A model generated the notes under the pieces. That model did no database searches, was not told where the DNA came from, and worked only from the letters and a program-made list of their open reading frames with translations. This document shows, piece by piece, positions 1-7,799 of a stretch of 38,446 bases of DNA; the stretch's first letter is position 1; each line of letters begins with the position of its first letter. The stretch is taken from the NCBI GenBank assembly GCA_050743265.1, contig JBOGEN010000032.1, positions 1 through 38,446 of the forward strand, written 5' to 3'. The position numbers and the translations under genes are program-made. The DNA is from JBOGEN01 sp050743265 (GTDB taxonomy: Bacteria; Actinomycetota; Actinomycetes; JBOGEN01).

Positions 1-1722
1 GTCCTCGTCGACGAGCTGGCCCGGTGCGGCGTCCGGGAGGCGGTGCTGGCCCCTGGGTCGCGCTCGGCCCCGCTCGCGTTCGCCCTGCACGCGGCGGACG
101 CGGAGGCGCGAATCCGGCTGCACGTCCGGGTGGACGAGCGCTCCGCCGGTTTCCTCGCGCTGGGGCTGGCGAAGTCGTCCGGCCTCCCGGTCCCCGTGGT
201 CACGACGTCCGGCACCGCCACGGCCAACGTGCACCCGGCGGTGCTCGAGGCGTCCGAGGCCGGCGTGCCGCTGCTCGTCCTCACCGCGGACCGCCCGCCC
301 GAGCTGCGCGCGACGGGTGCGAACCAGACCGTCGACCAGGTCAAGCTGTACGGGGACGCGGTGCGCTTCTTCGCTGAGGTCGGCACCCCCGGACAGGTGC
401 CCGGGCAGGTGGCGTACTGGCGGGCTCTCGCCTGTCGCGCCCACGCCGCGGCGAGCGGCCTGGCCTCCCGCGACCCGGGACCGGTGCACCTGAACCTGGC
501 CTTCCGCGACCCGTTGGTGCCCGAGGCCGTGCCCGACTCCCTGACGGATGCCGTGACCGAGGACGGGCGCGACGGGGACGAGACCTGGGTGGAGCCGCTC
601 GACGGTCGTCCGCACGCCGCGCCGTGGACGAGCGTCGAGCCCGCTCCACAACCGCGGCCCGAGCGGCTCCCGCCGGTCCCGCGCACGCTGCTGCTGGTCG
701 GCGACTGCCCGCCGGCCGTGGGCCGCGCCGCCGGGGAGCTGGCCGAGCGTGCGGGGTGGCCTTTGCTCTCCGAACCGTCCGGCAACGCGCGGGCCTCCGG
801 AGTCGCCGTCACGACGTACGCCCTGCTGCTCGGCGTGCCCGGCTTCGTGGACGCGCACCGGCCGGACCGTGTCGTCGTGGTCGGACGGCCCACCCTGGGG
901 CGCGCCGTCCGTGCCCTGCTGGCCCGGCCGGACGTCGAGGTCGTCACCGTGTCGGCAGGTCCGCGCTGGCCCGACCCGACCCGGAGCTCGGCGCGGGTGG
1001 TGCCCGCCCTCCCCGTGCCGTACGAGGGCGACCCGACGTACCTCCAGGTATGGACCCGTGCCGAGAAGGCCGCCCGCGAAGCACTGGACACGCTGCTGGA
1101 CGGTGTCTCCGACTTCCTGCCCGACCCGCCTCCCGAGCCGCTCGTCGCCCGGGAGGTGCTCGCCGGCGTGCCGGAGGGAGGGCTGCTCGTCGCCGGGTCC
1201 TCCCAGCCGATCCGCGACCTCGACCGTGCCGCCGCCCATGACGGGGTGACCGTGCTCGCCAACCGGGGCGCCGCCGGGATCGACGGGACGGTCTCCACCG
1301 CGATCGGTGCCGCGCTCGACCACGAGCGGGCCGGCGGCGGTCCGGCGTACGCGCTGCTCGGCGACCTGACCCTGCTGCACGACGCCGCCGGGCTCGTGCT
1401 CGGGCCGGACGAGCCCCGCCCGCACCTCACGCTCGTCGTCGTCAACAACGACGGGGGCGGCATCTTCGGGATGCTCGAGCCTGGGGAGCCCGCGTACGCG
1501 CCCGCGTTCGAACGGGTCTTCGGTACGCCCCACGGGGCCGACCTGGGCGCCCTGGCCGCCGCGGCCGACATCCCGTACGCCCGCGCGGACACGCTGGACG
1601 ACCTGCGCCGCGCGCTGGCCCCGGTAGGCGGCATCCGGCTCGTGGAGGTCCGCACCGACCGGGCCACGGCACGCGAACTCGCGGTACGGCTGCAGGAGGC
1701 GGTCGCGGACGCGGTGCGCTGA
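1..1722 (+). CDS. menD: 2-succinyl-5-enolpyruvyl-6-hydroxy-3-cyclohexene-1-carboxylate synthase, 5' truncated
   Basis: Open from the first base, so the start codon and perhaps a few dozen residues lie outside the window; 573 residues are visible. MenD is the ThDP- and Mg-dependent enzyme that joins 2-oxoglutarate and isochorismate to give SEPHCHC in menaquinone synthesis. The early APGSRSAPLA stretch is the family signature. The C-terminal half carries the ThDP motif, GDLTLLHD near visible residue 455 followed about 28 residues later by VVNNDGGGIF. A convergent isochorismate synthase lies next door, which fits a menaquinone cluster. The last 18 coding and stop bases are repeated imperfectly just downstream. 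Confidence is high because several motifs and the context agree. Confidence 0.95.
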   Translation, partial: VLVDELARCGVREAVLAPGSRSAPLAFALHAADAEARIRLHVRVDERSAGFLALGLAKSSGLPVPVVTTSGTATANVHPAVLEASEAGVPLLVLTADRPPELRATGANQTVDQVKLYGDAVRFFAEVGTPGQVPGQVAYWRALACRAHAAASGLASRDPGPVHLNLAFRDPLVPEAVPDSLTDAVTEDGRDGDETWVEPLDGRPHAAPWTSVEPAPQPRPERLPPVPRTLLLVGDCPPAVGRAAGELAERAGWPLLSEPSGNARASGVAVTTYALLLGVPGFVDAHRPDRVVVVGRPTLGRAVRALLARPDVEVVTVSAGPRWPDPTRSSARVVPALPVPYEGDPTYLQVWTRAEKAAREALDTLLDGVSDFLPDPPPEPLVAREVLAGVPEGGLLVAGSSQPIRDLDRAAAHDGVTVLANRGAAGIDGTVSTAIGAALDHERAGGGPAYALLGDLTLLHDAAGLVLGPDEPRPHLTLVVVNNDGGGIFGMLEPGEPAYAPAFERVFGTPHGADLGALAAAADIPYARADTLDDLRRALAPVGGIRLVEVRTDRATARELAVRLQEAVADAVR

Positions 1723-1742
1723 GGCGGACGAGGTGCTCTCAG
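1705..1742. repeat. imperfect tandem repeat over the menD stop codon
   Basis: Two adjacent 19-bp units, 1705-1723 and 1724-1742, match at 16 of 19 positions. Both begin GCGGACG. The first contains the menD stop codon at 1720-1722. One of several gene-end duplications in this window. Confidence 0.6.
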
Positions 1743-1776
1743 CGGTGCGCGACGAGGCAGGCGCGGCGACGAGCCG

Positions 1777-3078
1777 TCAGGAGCCCTCGAGCGCGTCCCG
1801 CATCGGCACGAACTTGGCCTGTGCCTCGGCGACCTCGGCGTCCGGGTCGGAGTCGGCGACGATGCCGCACCCGGCGAACAGCCGGGCCTGGCTTCCGTCG
1901 AGCTGGGCGCAGCGCAGGGCGATGGCCCACTCGCCGTCGCCGCGCGAGTCCGTCCAGCCGACCGGGCCGGCGTAGCGGCCGCGGTCCATGCGCTCGAGCT
2001 CGTCGATCACGTCGAGCGCCGAGTCGGTGGGCGTACCACCGACCGCGGCGGTCGGGTGGACGGACGCGGCCAGCTCCATCGACCCGGGGTCGCCCGTGAG
2101 GTGGCCGGTCACGTCCGTGGCCAGGTGCAGCACGTTCGCCAGCTGGAGGATGCGCGGCTGGGGGACGTCGAGGTCCGCGCAGAACGGTGCCAGCGCGTCG
2201 GCGAGCGAGCGGACCGCGTACTCGTGCTCGGCGAGGTCCTTGGACGAGTGCAGCAGCCGGTCGGCGACCGCCGCCTCACCCCCGGGGTCGTACTCGCGCC
2301 GGGCCGTACCCGCCAGCACGCTAGAGGTGACCCGAGAGCCCAGCCGGCGGACCAGGAGCTCCGGGGTGGCGCCGACCAGCCCGTCCACGGCGAACGTCCA
2401 GCAGCCGGGGTAGCGCTCGGCCAGCCGCTCGAGCAGGAACCGGGGGTCGAGGGGCTCGTCCGCGGTGACGAGGAGGTCCATCGCGAGGACGACCTTGGCC
2501 AGCGCCGCCGGGTCTACCTCGCCCGGACCGGGCCGGCCGGCCGCTGCCGAGCGGGTCGCCCGCATCCGGCGTACCGCCTCGGCCACGGCCTCGTGCCAGG
2601 CGGTCACGGGCTGCGACCCGGCGGCGTACCGGACGCCGAGGGGAGGCTCGGGCGGCGCGTGCGCCTCGACCGAGCCAGGAGCGTCGCCGAGCGACGCGTC
2701 GCCGGATGTCACCGTGGTCACCCAGGCCGCGCCGGCGCGGCGCCCGACCAGAGTCCGCGGTACGACCAGGACCGACTCCCCGGGCGCGTCGGCGAACGCG
2801 AACGACCCGAAGGCCACCGGCCCGGTGCCGGGCAGGCCGACCTCGTCCTCGACAGGCAGCCGCTGGCAGACCTGGTGCCACCAGCGCACGGCCTCGGTGA
2901 AGCGGTCCGGACCCTTGGTGTCCAGGCGGAGGGCCTCGCCCCAGCCGACCATGCCCTCGCCGTCACGCACCCAGGCCAGGGCGCTGTCCGCGGCGGGCAG
3001 CCGCGCGAGAAGCGCGTGCGCGTCGTCCACGGGGACGGTGCGCACGCGTGTCAGGGCAGTCGCCGGGGCGCTGGTCAC
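1777..3078 (-). CDS. menF: isochorismate synthase (MenF/EntC/DhbC family)
   Basis: Converts chorismate to isochorismate, the substrate of MenD, using Mg2+. The C-terminal chorismate-binding domain is recognisable: VLAGTARREY near residue 255, EHEYAVRSLADAL near residue 285, HPTAAVGGTP near residue 343, then YAGPVGW and the closing FAGCGIV stretch. I chose the GTG at 3078 (433 aa). The open frame runs 28 codons further to an ATG at 3162, but that extension is Pro/Arg-rich and unlike the family, and a TACCCT -10-like element ends 9 nt before the GTG. The gene faces menD tail to tail, with 54 bp between the stops. A salicylate-type isochorismate synthase is possible, but the menD neighbour favours menaquinone. 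Confidence 0.9.
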   Translation of the reverse strand: MTSAPATALTRVRTVPVDDAHALLARLPAADSALAWVRDGEGMVGWGEALRLDTKGPDRFTEAVRWWHQVCQRLPVEDEVGLPGTGPVAFGSFAFADAPGESVLVVPRTLVGRRAGAAWVTTVTSGDASLGDAPGSVEAHAPPEPPLGVRYAAGSQPVTAWHEAVAEAVRRMRATRSAAAGRPGPGEVDPAALAKVVLAMDLLVTADEPLDPRFLLERLAERYPGCWTFAVDGLVGATPELLVRRLGSRVTSSVLAGTARREYDPGGEAAVADRLLHSSKDLAEHEYAVRSLADALAPFCADLDVPQPRILQLANVLHLATDVTGHLTGDPGSMELAASVHPTAAVGGTPTDSALDVIDELERMDRGRYAGPVGWTDSRGDGEWAIALRCAQLDGSQARLFAGCGIVADSDPDAEVAEAQAKFVPMRDALEGS

Positions 3079-3087
3079 GGTCGTCCC

Positions 3088-3093
3088 AGGGTA
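3088..3093 (-). promoter_or_regulatory. candidate -10 element (TACCCT) of menF
   Basis: TACCCT on the minus strand, 9 nt before the chosen GTG. Same hexamer as in front of serS, arcA and the DUF4446 gene. No clear -35 seen. Confidence 0.4.
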
Positions 3094-3268
3094 GGTCGGC
3101 GGCCGGCCGGCGGCAGCCCGGGGCCGGACTCTCCCCGCAGGGCTGAGAACAGGCCGGGTCACCCCGCGTACGGGACGCAGAGCTGAGGATGCGTGCCAGC
3201 GCCCGCGCGCGGTGCGTGCCGACCCCCCGGGTTCAGGTGGTGACGTCCAGCCGGTGACGGGGCCGGGC

Positions 3269-3694
3269 TCAGGCCCTCGGGCGCCCCGGTGCGTACGCGA
3301 CCGCGAGGCGGGCGAGCGCCAGGGCGCCGACGAGAAGGCCGAAGTCCCGCAGGGCGATGTCGTAGTACTCGCCCTGGCTCACCAGGTTCACGATGATGCC
3401 CGCGAGCCAGGCCGCCACGAGCAGGCCCCCGAACCGGGGGGCGACCGCGACGGCAAGGCCGGCGACGATCTCGACGACCCCCACCGCGTACATCGCGGCT
3501 TGCGCGTCCCCGGGTACGAGGTCGTTGATCCACGGCGCCAGGTAGATCGGCCAGTCGACGAGCAGGTTCGTGAACTTGTCCAGCCCGAACAGGATGGGCG
3601 CGACGGTGAACACCGTCCGCAGCAGCAGGAAGGCCTGGTAGGCCGGGCTGGTGCGGTCGGTGGTCGGACGGCCCGTGGAGGTCGAGGTTGTCAT
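3269..3694 (-). CDS. DoxX family membrane protein
   Basis: 141 aa with about four hydrophobic segments (roughly residues 20-40, 65-85, 85-105 and 115-135), the size and pattern of DoxX/DoxD-like proteins. The motif PILFGLDKF in the first helix region and the VGVVEIVAGL helix are typical. Family members are small integral membrane proteins; in mycobacteria DoxX works with superoxide dismutase and a thiosulfate sulfurtransferase in a membrane redox complex, so a redox role is a reasonable inference but not shown. Starts at ATG 3694 with a GAGAGGA ribosome site just upstream. It is divergent from the Cys-rich winged-helix regulator, with a palindrome in between. Confidence 0.8.
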   Translation of the reverse strand: MTTSTSTGRPTTDRTSPAYQAFLLLRTVFTVAPILFGLDKFTNLLVDWPIYLAPWINDLVPGDAQAAMYAVGVVEIVAGLAVAVAPRFGGLLVAAWLAGIIVNLVSQGEYYDIALRDFGLLVGALALARLAVAYAPGRPRA

Positions 3695-3705
3695 GGCGGA
3701 TCCTC

Positions 3706-3733
3706 TCTAAAACTAGTGATGAGAGGTATTAGA
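3706..3733. promoter_or_regulatory. candidate operator between doxX and the HTH regulator
   Basis: Imperfect inverted repeat TCTAAAAC (3706-3713) and GTATTAGA (3726-3733), one mismatch in eight, with arm centres 20 bp apart (two helical turns). It is an AT-rich island in GC-rich DNA, between the divergent genes and overlapping the doxX leader, as expected for a dimeric winged-helix repressor. Binding by the neighbouring regulator is inference. Confidence 0.45.
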
Positions 3734-3770
3734 AGCCACGGAAGGCCCTACCGTCAACGTCAGTTGGCTT

Positions 3771-3776
3771 TAGACT
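3771..3776 (+). promoter_or_regulatory. -10 element (TAGACT), leaderless-type promoter of the HTH gene
   Basis: TAGACT ends 7 nt before the ATG at 3784, so the predicted transcription start coincides with the start codon. No ribosome binding site is present. Confidence 0.5.
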
Positions 3777-3783
3777 CGCCGGC

Positions 3784-4464
3784 ATGGCCGGGCCAGACCT
3801 CGAGGCGCAGGCACGTCGCCTCGCCTCTCTCGCCGAGCCGGTACGCCTGGACCTCTACCGCTTCGTGTGCGCCCAGCACGAGCCCGTCGGGCGCGACGCC
3901 GCCGCCCAGGCCGTCGGCATCGGGCGAAGCCTGGCCGCGCACCACCTCGACCGACTGGCCGATGACGGGCTGCTCGAGGTGGAGTACCGCCGGCTCACCG
4001 GGCGTACCGGCCCGGGCGCGGGGCGTCCGGCCAAGCTCTACCGGCGGTCGGCGGCCCAGGTGACCGTCACGCTGCCTCCGCGCCGGTACGAGCTGGCGGG
4101 CCGGCTGCTCGCGCAAGCGCTCGACGGAGGTGAGCAGGCCGGTCAGGACGACGAGCTGTGCACCGCCGCCCGCGAGTACGGCGAGACGCTCGGCTCCGGC
4201 GCGGCCGAGGCGGGGGACGATGCTCTGGCCGTCCTCGTCGCGCAGGGGTACGAGCCGGAGGTCGAGGACGGGGACGTGGTCCTGCGCAACTGCCCGTTCG
4301 ACGCGCTCGTGGCCGACCATCGGGACCTCGTGTGCGGCATGAACCTCGCCCTGCTCGAGGGCTGGGTGGAGGGGCTGGGACCCGATGCCACGGCCTGGGT
4401 CCCCCGACTCGACCCGGGCGAGGGCCACTGCTGCGTGCGCCTGACGGCGCGCCGCCCCGACTGA
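3784..4464 (+). CDS. winged helix-turn-helix regulator with Cys-rich C-terminus (SufR-like, COG2345 type)
   Basis: 226 aa. Residues about 8-80 form an ArsR/DeoR-type winged helix (RLASLAEPVRLDLYRF, then a recognition helix around IGRSLAAHHLDRLADDGLL and a Gly/Pro-rich wing ending GRPAKLYR). The C-terminal half has Cys170, Cys184 and the pair Cys216-Cys217, in the contexts NCPF, LVCG and HCCV. This layout resembles the Fe-S-binding C-terminus of SufR-type regulators, so a redox- or Fe-S-responsive regulator is likely, though the ligand is inferred. It sits divergently from doxX with a palindrome between them and is probably autoregulated. There is no suf operon in the window. Start is the ATG at 3784, apparently leaderless. 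Confidence 0.75.
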   Translation: MAGPDLEAQARRLASLAEPVRLDLYRFVCAQHEPVGRDAAAQAVGIGRSLAAHHLDRLADDGLLEVEYRRLTGRTGPGAGRPAKLYRRSAAQVTVTLPPRRYELAGRLLAQALDGGEQAGQDDELCTAAREYGETLGSGAAEAGDDALAVLVAQGYEPEVEDGDVVLRNCPFDALVADHRDLVCGMNLALLEGWVEGLGPDATAWVPRLDPGEGHCCVRLTARRPD

Positions 4465-4512
4465 GGGGCTCCCCGGCTGGAGCGCCCCGACTGGCTGAGG
4501 CGCCCCCGGCTG
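4453..4512. repeat. imperfect direct repeat over the HTH gene stop codon
   Basis: Two copies, 4453-4479 and 4483-4512. Both begin CGCCCCGACTG and end CCCCGGCTG, with a 3-nt indel between. The stop codon 4462-4464 is inside copy one. The rest of the 117-bp gap holds nothing else I can call except the weak -10 of the next gene. Confidence 0.5.
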
Positions 4513-4581
4513 TGGTGTCCGGCGAAGACGGTCCCGCCGTGGCGGTCGTCCGCGCGACCTGCTCCTGGGCAGGATGGGCGG

Positions 4582-5808
4582 GTGCGGACCCTCGACGTCG
4601 ACCAGCTCGCCACCGTCGTCGGCGCGATCCCCGGCACGCCCCGGGTCGTGGCGAGCGGCAACTTCGCCACCCCCGTCACGGCCCTGGCCGCGCTGGACGC
4701 GGAGTGGGAGGCGTACCGGCTCTTCGCCCTCAACGCGCAGGGGGGTGTGCCGTCCCGTGCCGGGGTGACCCTCGAGACGTGCTTCGTGGGGCCGGGCATG
4801 CGGCACGCCCCGACCCTGCGGTACGTGCCGAGCCGGCTCTCCATGGCCCCGCTCCTCTTTGGCCGTGCCCTGCCTCCCGACGTGGTCCTCGTGCACACGT
4901 CCACGCCGCGGGAGGGCACCGTCTCGCTGGGCACGGAGGTCAACGTCCTGCCCGCCGCCCTCGACGCGGTGAAGTCCCGGGGCGGGCTCGTGGTGGCCCA
5001 GGTGAACCCCCGCATGCCGTATACGTTCGGTGACGGCGTGGTCCCGTGCGACGACGTCGACTACGCCGTCGAGGTGGACGAGCCGCTCGCCTCACCCCCC
5101 GCCCTCGCCCAGGACGACACCGCGCGCGAGATCGGCGCACGAGTGGCCGCCCTCGTCCCGGACGGGGCCACCCTGCAGCTGGGGATCGGCGCCGTCCCGG
5201 ACGCGACGCTGCAGGGCCTGACCGGGCGTCAGGGCCTGCGGCTGTGGTCGGAGATGTTCTCCGACGGCGTCCTCGCGCTGGACGAGACCGGTGCCCTAGA
5301 CCCGGACACGCCGCTGACGGCGTCCTTCCTCTTCGGGTCCCCGGCGCTGTACGCCTGGGTCGACCGCAACCCCCGCGTCCGCGTCCTGCGTACGGAGAGG
5401 ACCAACGCGCCCGCGCTCATCGCCCAGCAGCCCGCCATGACCTCCGTCAACACCGCCCTGCAGGTGGACCTGTTCGGGCAGGCGAACGCCTCACGCATCG
5501 CGGGGCGCATCTACTCGGGCTTCGGCGGCCAGACCGACTTCACGACCGGAGCCCTGCACTCCGCGGGCGGGCAGGCCCTGATGACGCTCCGCTCGTGGCA
5601 CCCCAAGGCCGACCGCTCGACGATCGTGCCGCTCGTGGACGAGCCGGTGACGTCGTTCCAGCACAGCGCGGTCGTGACCGAGCAGGGGACCGCCCACATC
5701 TTCGGCCAGGACGAGCGTGCCCAGGCCCGTGCGCTCGTCGAGGAGGCCGCCCACCCGGACGTCCGCGACGAGCTGGAGGAGGAGGCCCACGCGCTGGGGT
5801 TGTTCTGA
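4582..5808 (+). CDS. acetyl-CoA hydrolase/transferase family protein
   Basis: 408 aa, about the length of 4-hydroxybutyrate CoA-transferase and acetyl-CoA hydrolase family members. Two alpha/beta CoA-transferase halves are visible: the N-terminal half includes ASGNFATPV and the GTEVNVLPAAL region; the C-terminal half includes LQLGIGAVPDA, LWSEMFSDG with the likely catalytic Glu224, and IYSGFGGQTDF. Family members move CoA between an acyl-CoA and a carboxylate through a glutamyl-CoA thioester, or hydrolyse it. The substrate cannot be read from sequence. The GTG start is 6 nt after a CAGGAT hexamer, which may be a variant -10. The next gene starts 39 bp after the stop and points the same way. 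Confidence 0.87.
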   Translation: MRTLDVDQLATVVGAIPGTPRVVASGNFATPVTALAALDAEWEAYRLFALNAQGGVPSRAGVTLETCFVGPGMRHAPTLRYVPSRLSMAPLLFGRALPPDVVLVHTSTPREGTVSLGTEVNVLPAALDAVKSRGGLVVAQVNPRMPYTFGDGVVPCDDVDYAVEVDEPLASPPALAQDDTAREIGARVAALVPDGATLQLGIGAVPDATLQGLTGRQGLRLWSEMFSDGVLALDETGALDPDTPLTASFLFGSPALYAWVDRNPRVRVLRTERTNAPALIAQQPAMTSVNTALQVDLFGQANASRIAGRIYSGFGGQTDFTTGALHSAGGQALMTLRSWHPKADRSTIVPLVDEPVTSFQHSAVVTEQGTAHIFGQDERAQARALVEEAAHPDVRDELEEEAHALGLF

Positions 5809-5847
5809 GGGGCTGCTCCCGGACGCGGCGTCGGGGAGTATGACCCC

Positions 5848-6711
5848 ATGCCCGAGCTGCCCGAGGTCCAGGCCCTGGCCGACTTCCTCACCGAGCGTGC
5901 CGTCGACCGGGTCGTCGCCCGGGTCGACGTGGCGGCGATCAGCGTGCTCAAGACGTACGACCCGCCGGTCACCTCACTCGGCGGACTGCAGGTCGAGCAG
6001 GTGGGCCGGCACGGCAAGTTCCTCGACCTCACCGTCGGCGGGCTGCACCTCGTCGTGCACCTCGCGCGCGCGGGCTGGCTGCAGTGGAAGGACACCCTGC
6101 CGACCAAGCCGCCGCGCCCCGGCGGGAAGAACCCGCTGGCGGCCCGCGTCCACCTCGACGACGGCTCCGGCTTCGACCTCACCGAGGCGGGGACGCAGAA
6201 GCGGCTCGCGGTCTACGTCGTCCGCGACCCTCAGGAGGTACCCGGCATTGCCCGGCTCGGTCCCGACCCGCTGGCCCCCTCGTTCACCCCGGACGCGCTC
6301 GCCGCGCTGCTCAACGGCTCGCGTCAGCAGATCAAGGGGCTGCTCAAGGACCAGTCCGTGATCGCCGGCATCGGCAACGCGTACTCGGACGAGGTGCTGC
6401 ACGTCGCGCGGCTCAGCCCGTTCCGTACGGCGGGCAAGCTCACCCCCGAGGACGTCACCCGCCTGCACGCGGCGATCGTCGACACGCTCACCGACGCGGT
6501 GACCCGGTCCCGTGGGAGGACGGCGGGCGACCTCAAGGCCGAGAAGAGGACGGGCATGCGGGTCCACGGCCGGACGGGCGAGCCGTGCCCGGTGTGCGGG
6601 GACCTCGTCCGCGAGGTGTCCTTCGCCGACTCCTCGCTCCAGTACTGCGCCACCTGCCAGACCGGGGGCCAGGTCCTAGCAGATCGGCGTTTGTCCAGAC
6701 TGGTGCGCTGA
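5848..6711 (+). CDS. Fpg/Nei family DNA glycosylase/AP lyase
   Basis: 287 aa. The protein opens with MPELPEV, so after removal of Met the N-terminal proline is the Schiff-base nucleophile and the next Glu the catalytic acid, as in MutM and Nei. The helix-two-turn-helix lies around residues 165-185 (LLKDQSVIAGIGNAYSDEVL). A C-terminal zinc finger CPVCG then CATCQ gives C-X2-C-X16-C-X2-C near residues 246-270. It excises oxidised bases and nicks the abasic site. Whether it prefers 8-oxoguanine (Fpg) or pyrimidines (Nei) cannot be decided; the form resembles actinobacterial Fpg/Nei paralogs rather than canonical MutM. A GGGGAG ribosome site lies 9 nt before the ATG. Confidence 0.93.
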   Translation: MPELPEVQALADFLTERAVDRVVARVDVAAISVLKTYDPPVTSLGGLQVEQVGRHGKFLDLTVGGLHLVVHLARAGWLQWKDTLPTKPPRPGGKNPLAARVHLDDGSGFDLTEAGTQKRLAVYVVRDPQEVPGIARLGPDPLAPSFTPDALAALLNGSRQQIKGLLKDQSVIAGIGNAYSDEVLHVARLSPFRTAGKLTPEDVTRLHAAIVDTLTDAVTRSRGRTAGDLKAEKRTGMRVHGRTGEPCPVCGDLVREVSFADSSLQYCATCQTGGQVLADRRLSRLVR

Positions 6712-6718
6712 CGAGCCG

Positions 6719-6724
6719 TAATCT
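6719..6724 (+). promoter_or_regulatory. -10 element (TAATCT), leaderless-type promoter of rmlA
   Basis: TAATCT ends 7 nt before the GTG at 6732, directly after the glycosylase stop codon. No ribosome site precedes the GTG. It would drive the rmlA-rmlB-rmlD operon. Confidence 0.5.
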
Positions 6725-6731
6725 GCCTGCC

Positions 6732-7799
6732 GTGAAGGCACTGGTGCTGTCCGGCGGGGCAGGGACACGGCTCCGGCCGATCACCCACACCTCGGCCAAG
6801 CAGCTCGTCCCGGTGGCGAACAAGCCCGTCCTGTTCTACGGCCTCGAGGCGATCAGGGACGCCGGCATCACCGAGGTCGGCATCGTCGTCGGCGACACCG
6901 AGGCGGAGATCCGCGCGGCCGTCGGCGACGGGTCGCAGTTCGGGCTCCACGTCACGTACCTGCGCCAGCACGCCCCGCTCGGGCTCGCCCACTGCGTGCT
7001 CATCGCGCGGGACTTCCTGGGCGAGGACGACTTCGTCGTCTACCTGGGCGACAACTTCATCGTCGGCGGCATCACCGCGCTCGTCGACGAGTTCGCCGCC
7101 GGGGACATGGACGCGCAGATCCTGCTCACGACGGTGCCCGACCCGACCCAGTTCGGCGTCGCCGAGCTCGACGAGTCCGGGCGCGTGGTCGGCCTGGAGG
7201 AGAAGCCGAAGGACCCCAAGAGCGACCTCGCCCTCGTCGGGGTCTACATGTTCCGCGCCGCGATCCACGACGCCGTCCGCGCGATCGAGCCCAGCGGGCG
7301 CGGCGAGCTCGAGATCACCGACGCGATCCAGCGGCTGATCACGGAGGGACGCCACGTCCGGTCGCACCTCGTGTCCGGCTACTGGAAGGACACCGGCCGC
7401 GTCGAGGACATGCTCGAGTGCAACCGGACCGTGCTGGAGACGTTCGAGGCGGACGTCCGCGGCAGCGTGGACGCCGACAGCGAGATCGTCGGACGCGTCG
7501 TCGTCGAGCCGGGGGCGCAGGTCGTCCGCTCGGTCGTCCGCGGTCCGGCAGTGATCGGTGTCGGCACCCGGGTCGTCGACTCGTACGTCGGCCCGTACAC
7601 CTCGATCGCGCACGACTGCCTCGTCCAGGACACCGAGATCGAGTACTCGATCCTGCTGTCCGACTCGACGGTGCGCGGCGTGAGCCGGGTCGAGCACTCC
7701 CTCATCGGCCGCGAGGTCGAGGTCGTGCCGGCGCCGCGCATGCCGCAGGCGCACCGGCTCGTCCTCGGCGACCACAGCACCGTTCAGCTCAGCTCATGA
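6732..7799 (+). CDS. rmlA: glucose-1-phosphate thymidylyltransferase, long (StrD-like) form
   Basis: 355 aa. Joins glucose-1-phosphate and dTTP to dTDP-glucose, the first step of dTDP-rhamnose synthesis. The nucleotidyltransferase signature LSGGAGTRLRP is at residues about 5-16, with YLGDN near residue 104 and the EKPKDPKSD loop near 158. The last 110 residues form a left-handed beta-helix-like extension, making it the long StrD-type rather than the 290-aa RmlA. The upstream open frame is longer, but the GTG at 6732 is where homology begins. The stop overlaps the rmlB start in an ATGA. Exact sugar specificity (glucose versus another hexose phosphate) is inferred from rmlB and rmlD next door. 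Confidence 0.92.
   Translation: MKALVLSGGAGTRLRPITHTSAKQLVPVANKPVLFYGLEAIRDAGITEVGIVVGDTEAEIRAAVGDGSQFGLHVTYLRQHAPLGLAHCVLIARDFLGEDDFVVYLGDNFIVGGITALVDEFAAGDMDAQILLTTVPDPTQFGVAELDESGRVVGLEEKPKDPKSDLALVGVYMFRAAIHDAVRAIEPSGRGELEITDAIQRLITEGRHVRSHLVSGYWKDTGRVEDMLECNRTVLETFEADVRGSVDADSEIVGRVVVEPGAQVVRSVVRGPAVIGVGTRVVDSYVGPYTSIAHDCLVQDTEIEYSILLSDSTVRGVSRVEHSLIGREVEVVPAPRMPQAHRLVLGDHSTVQLSS

Noticed and set aside
3079..3162. Upstream ATG start for menF
   Set aside because: The 28 extra residues are Pro/Arg-rich with no family resemblance, and they overlap the putative promoter.
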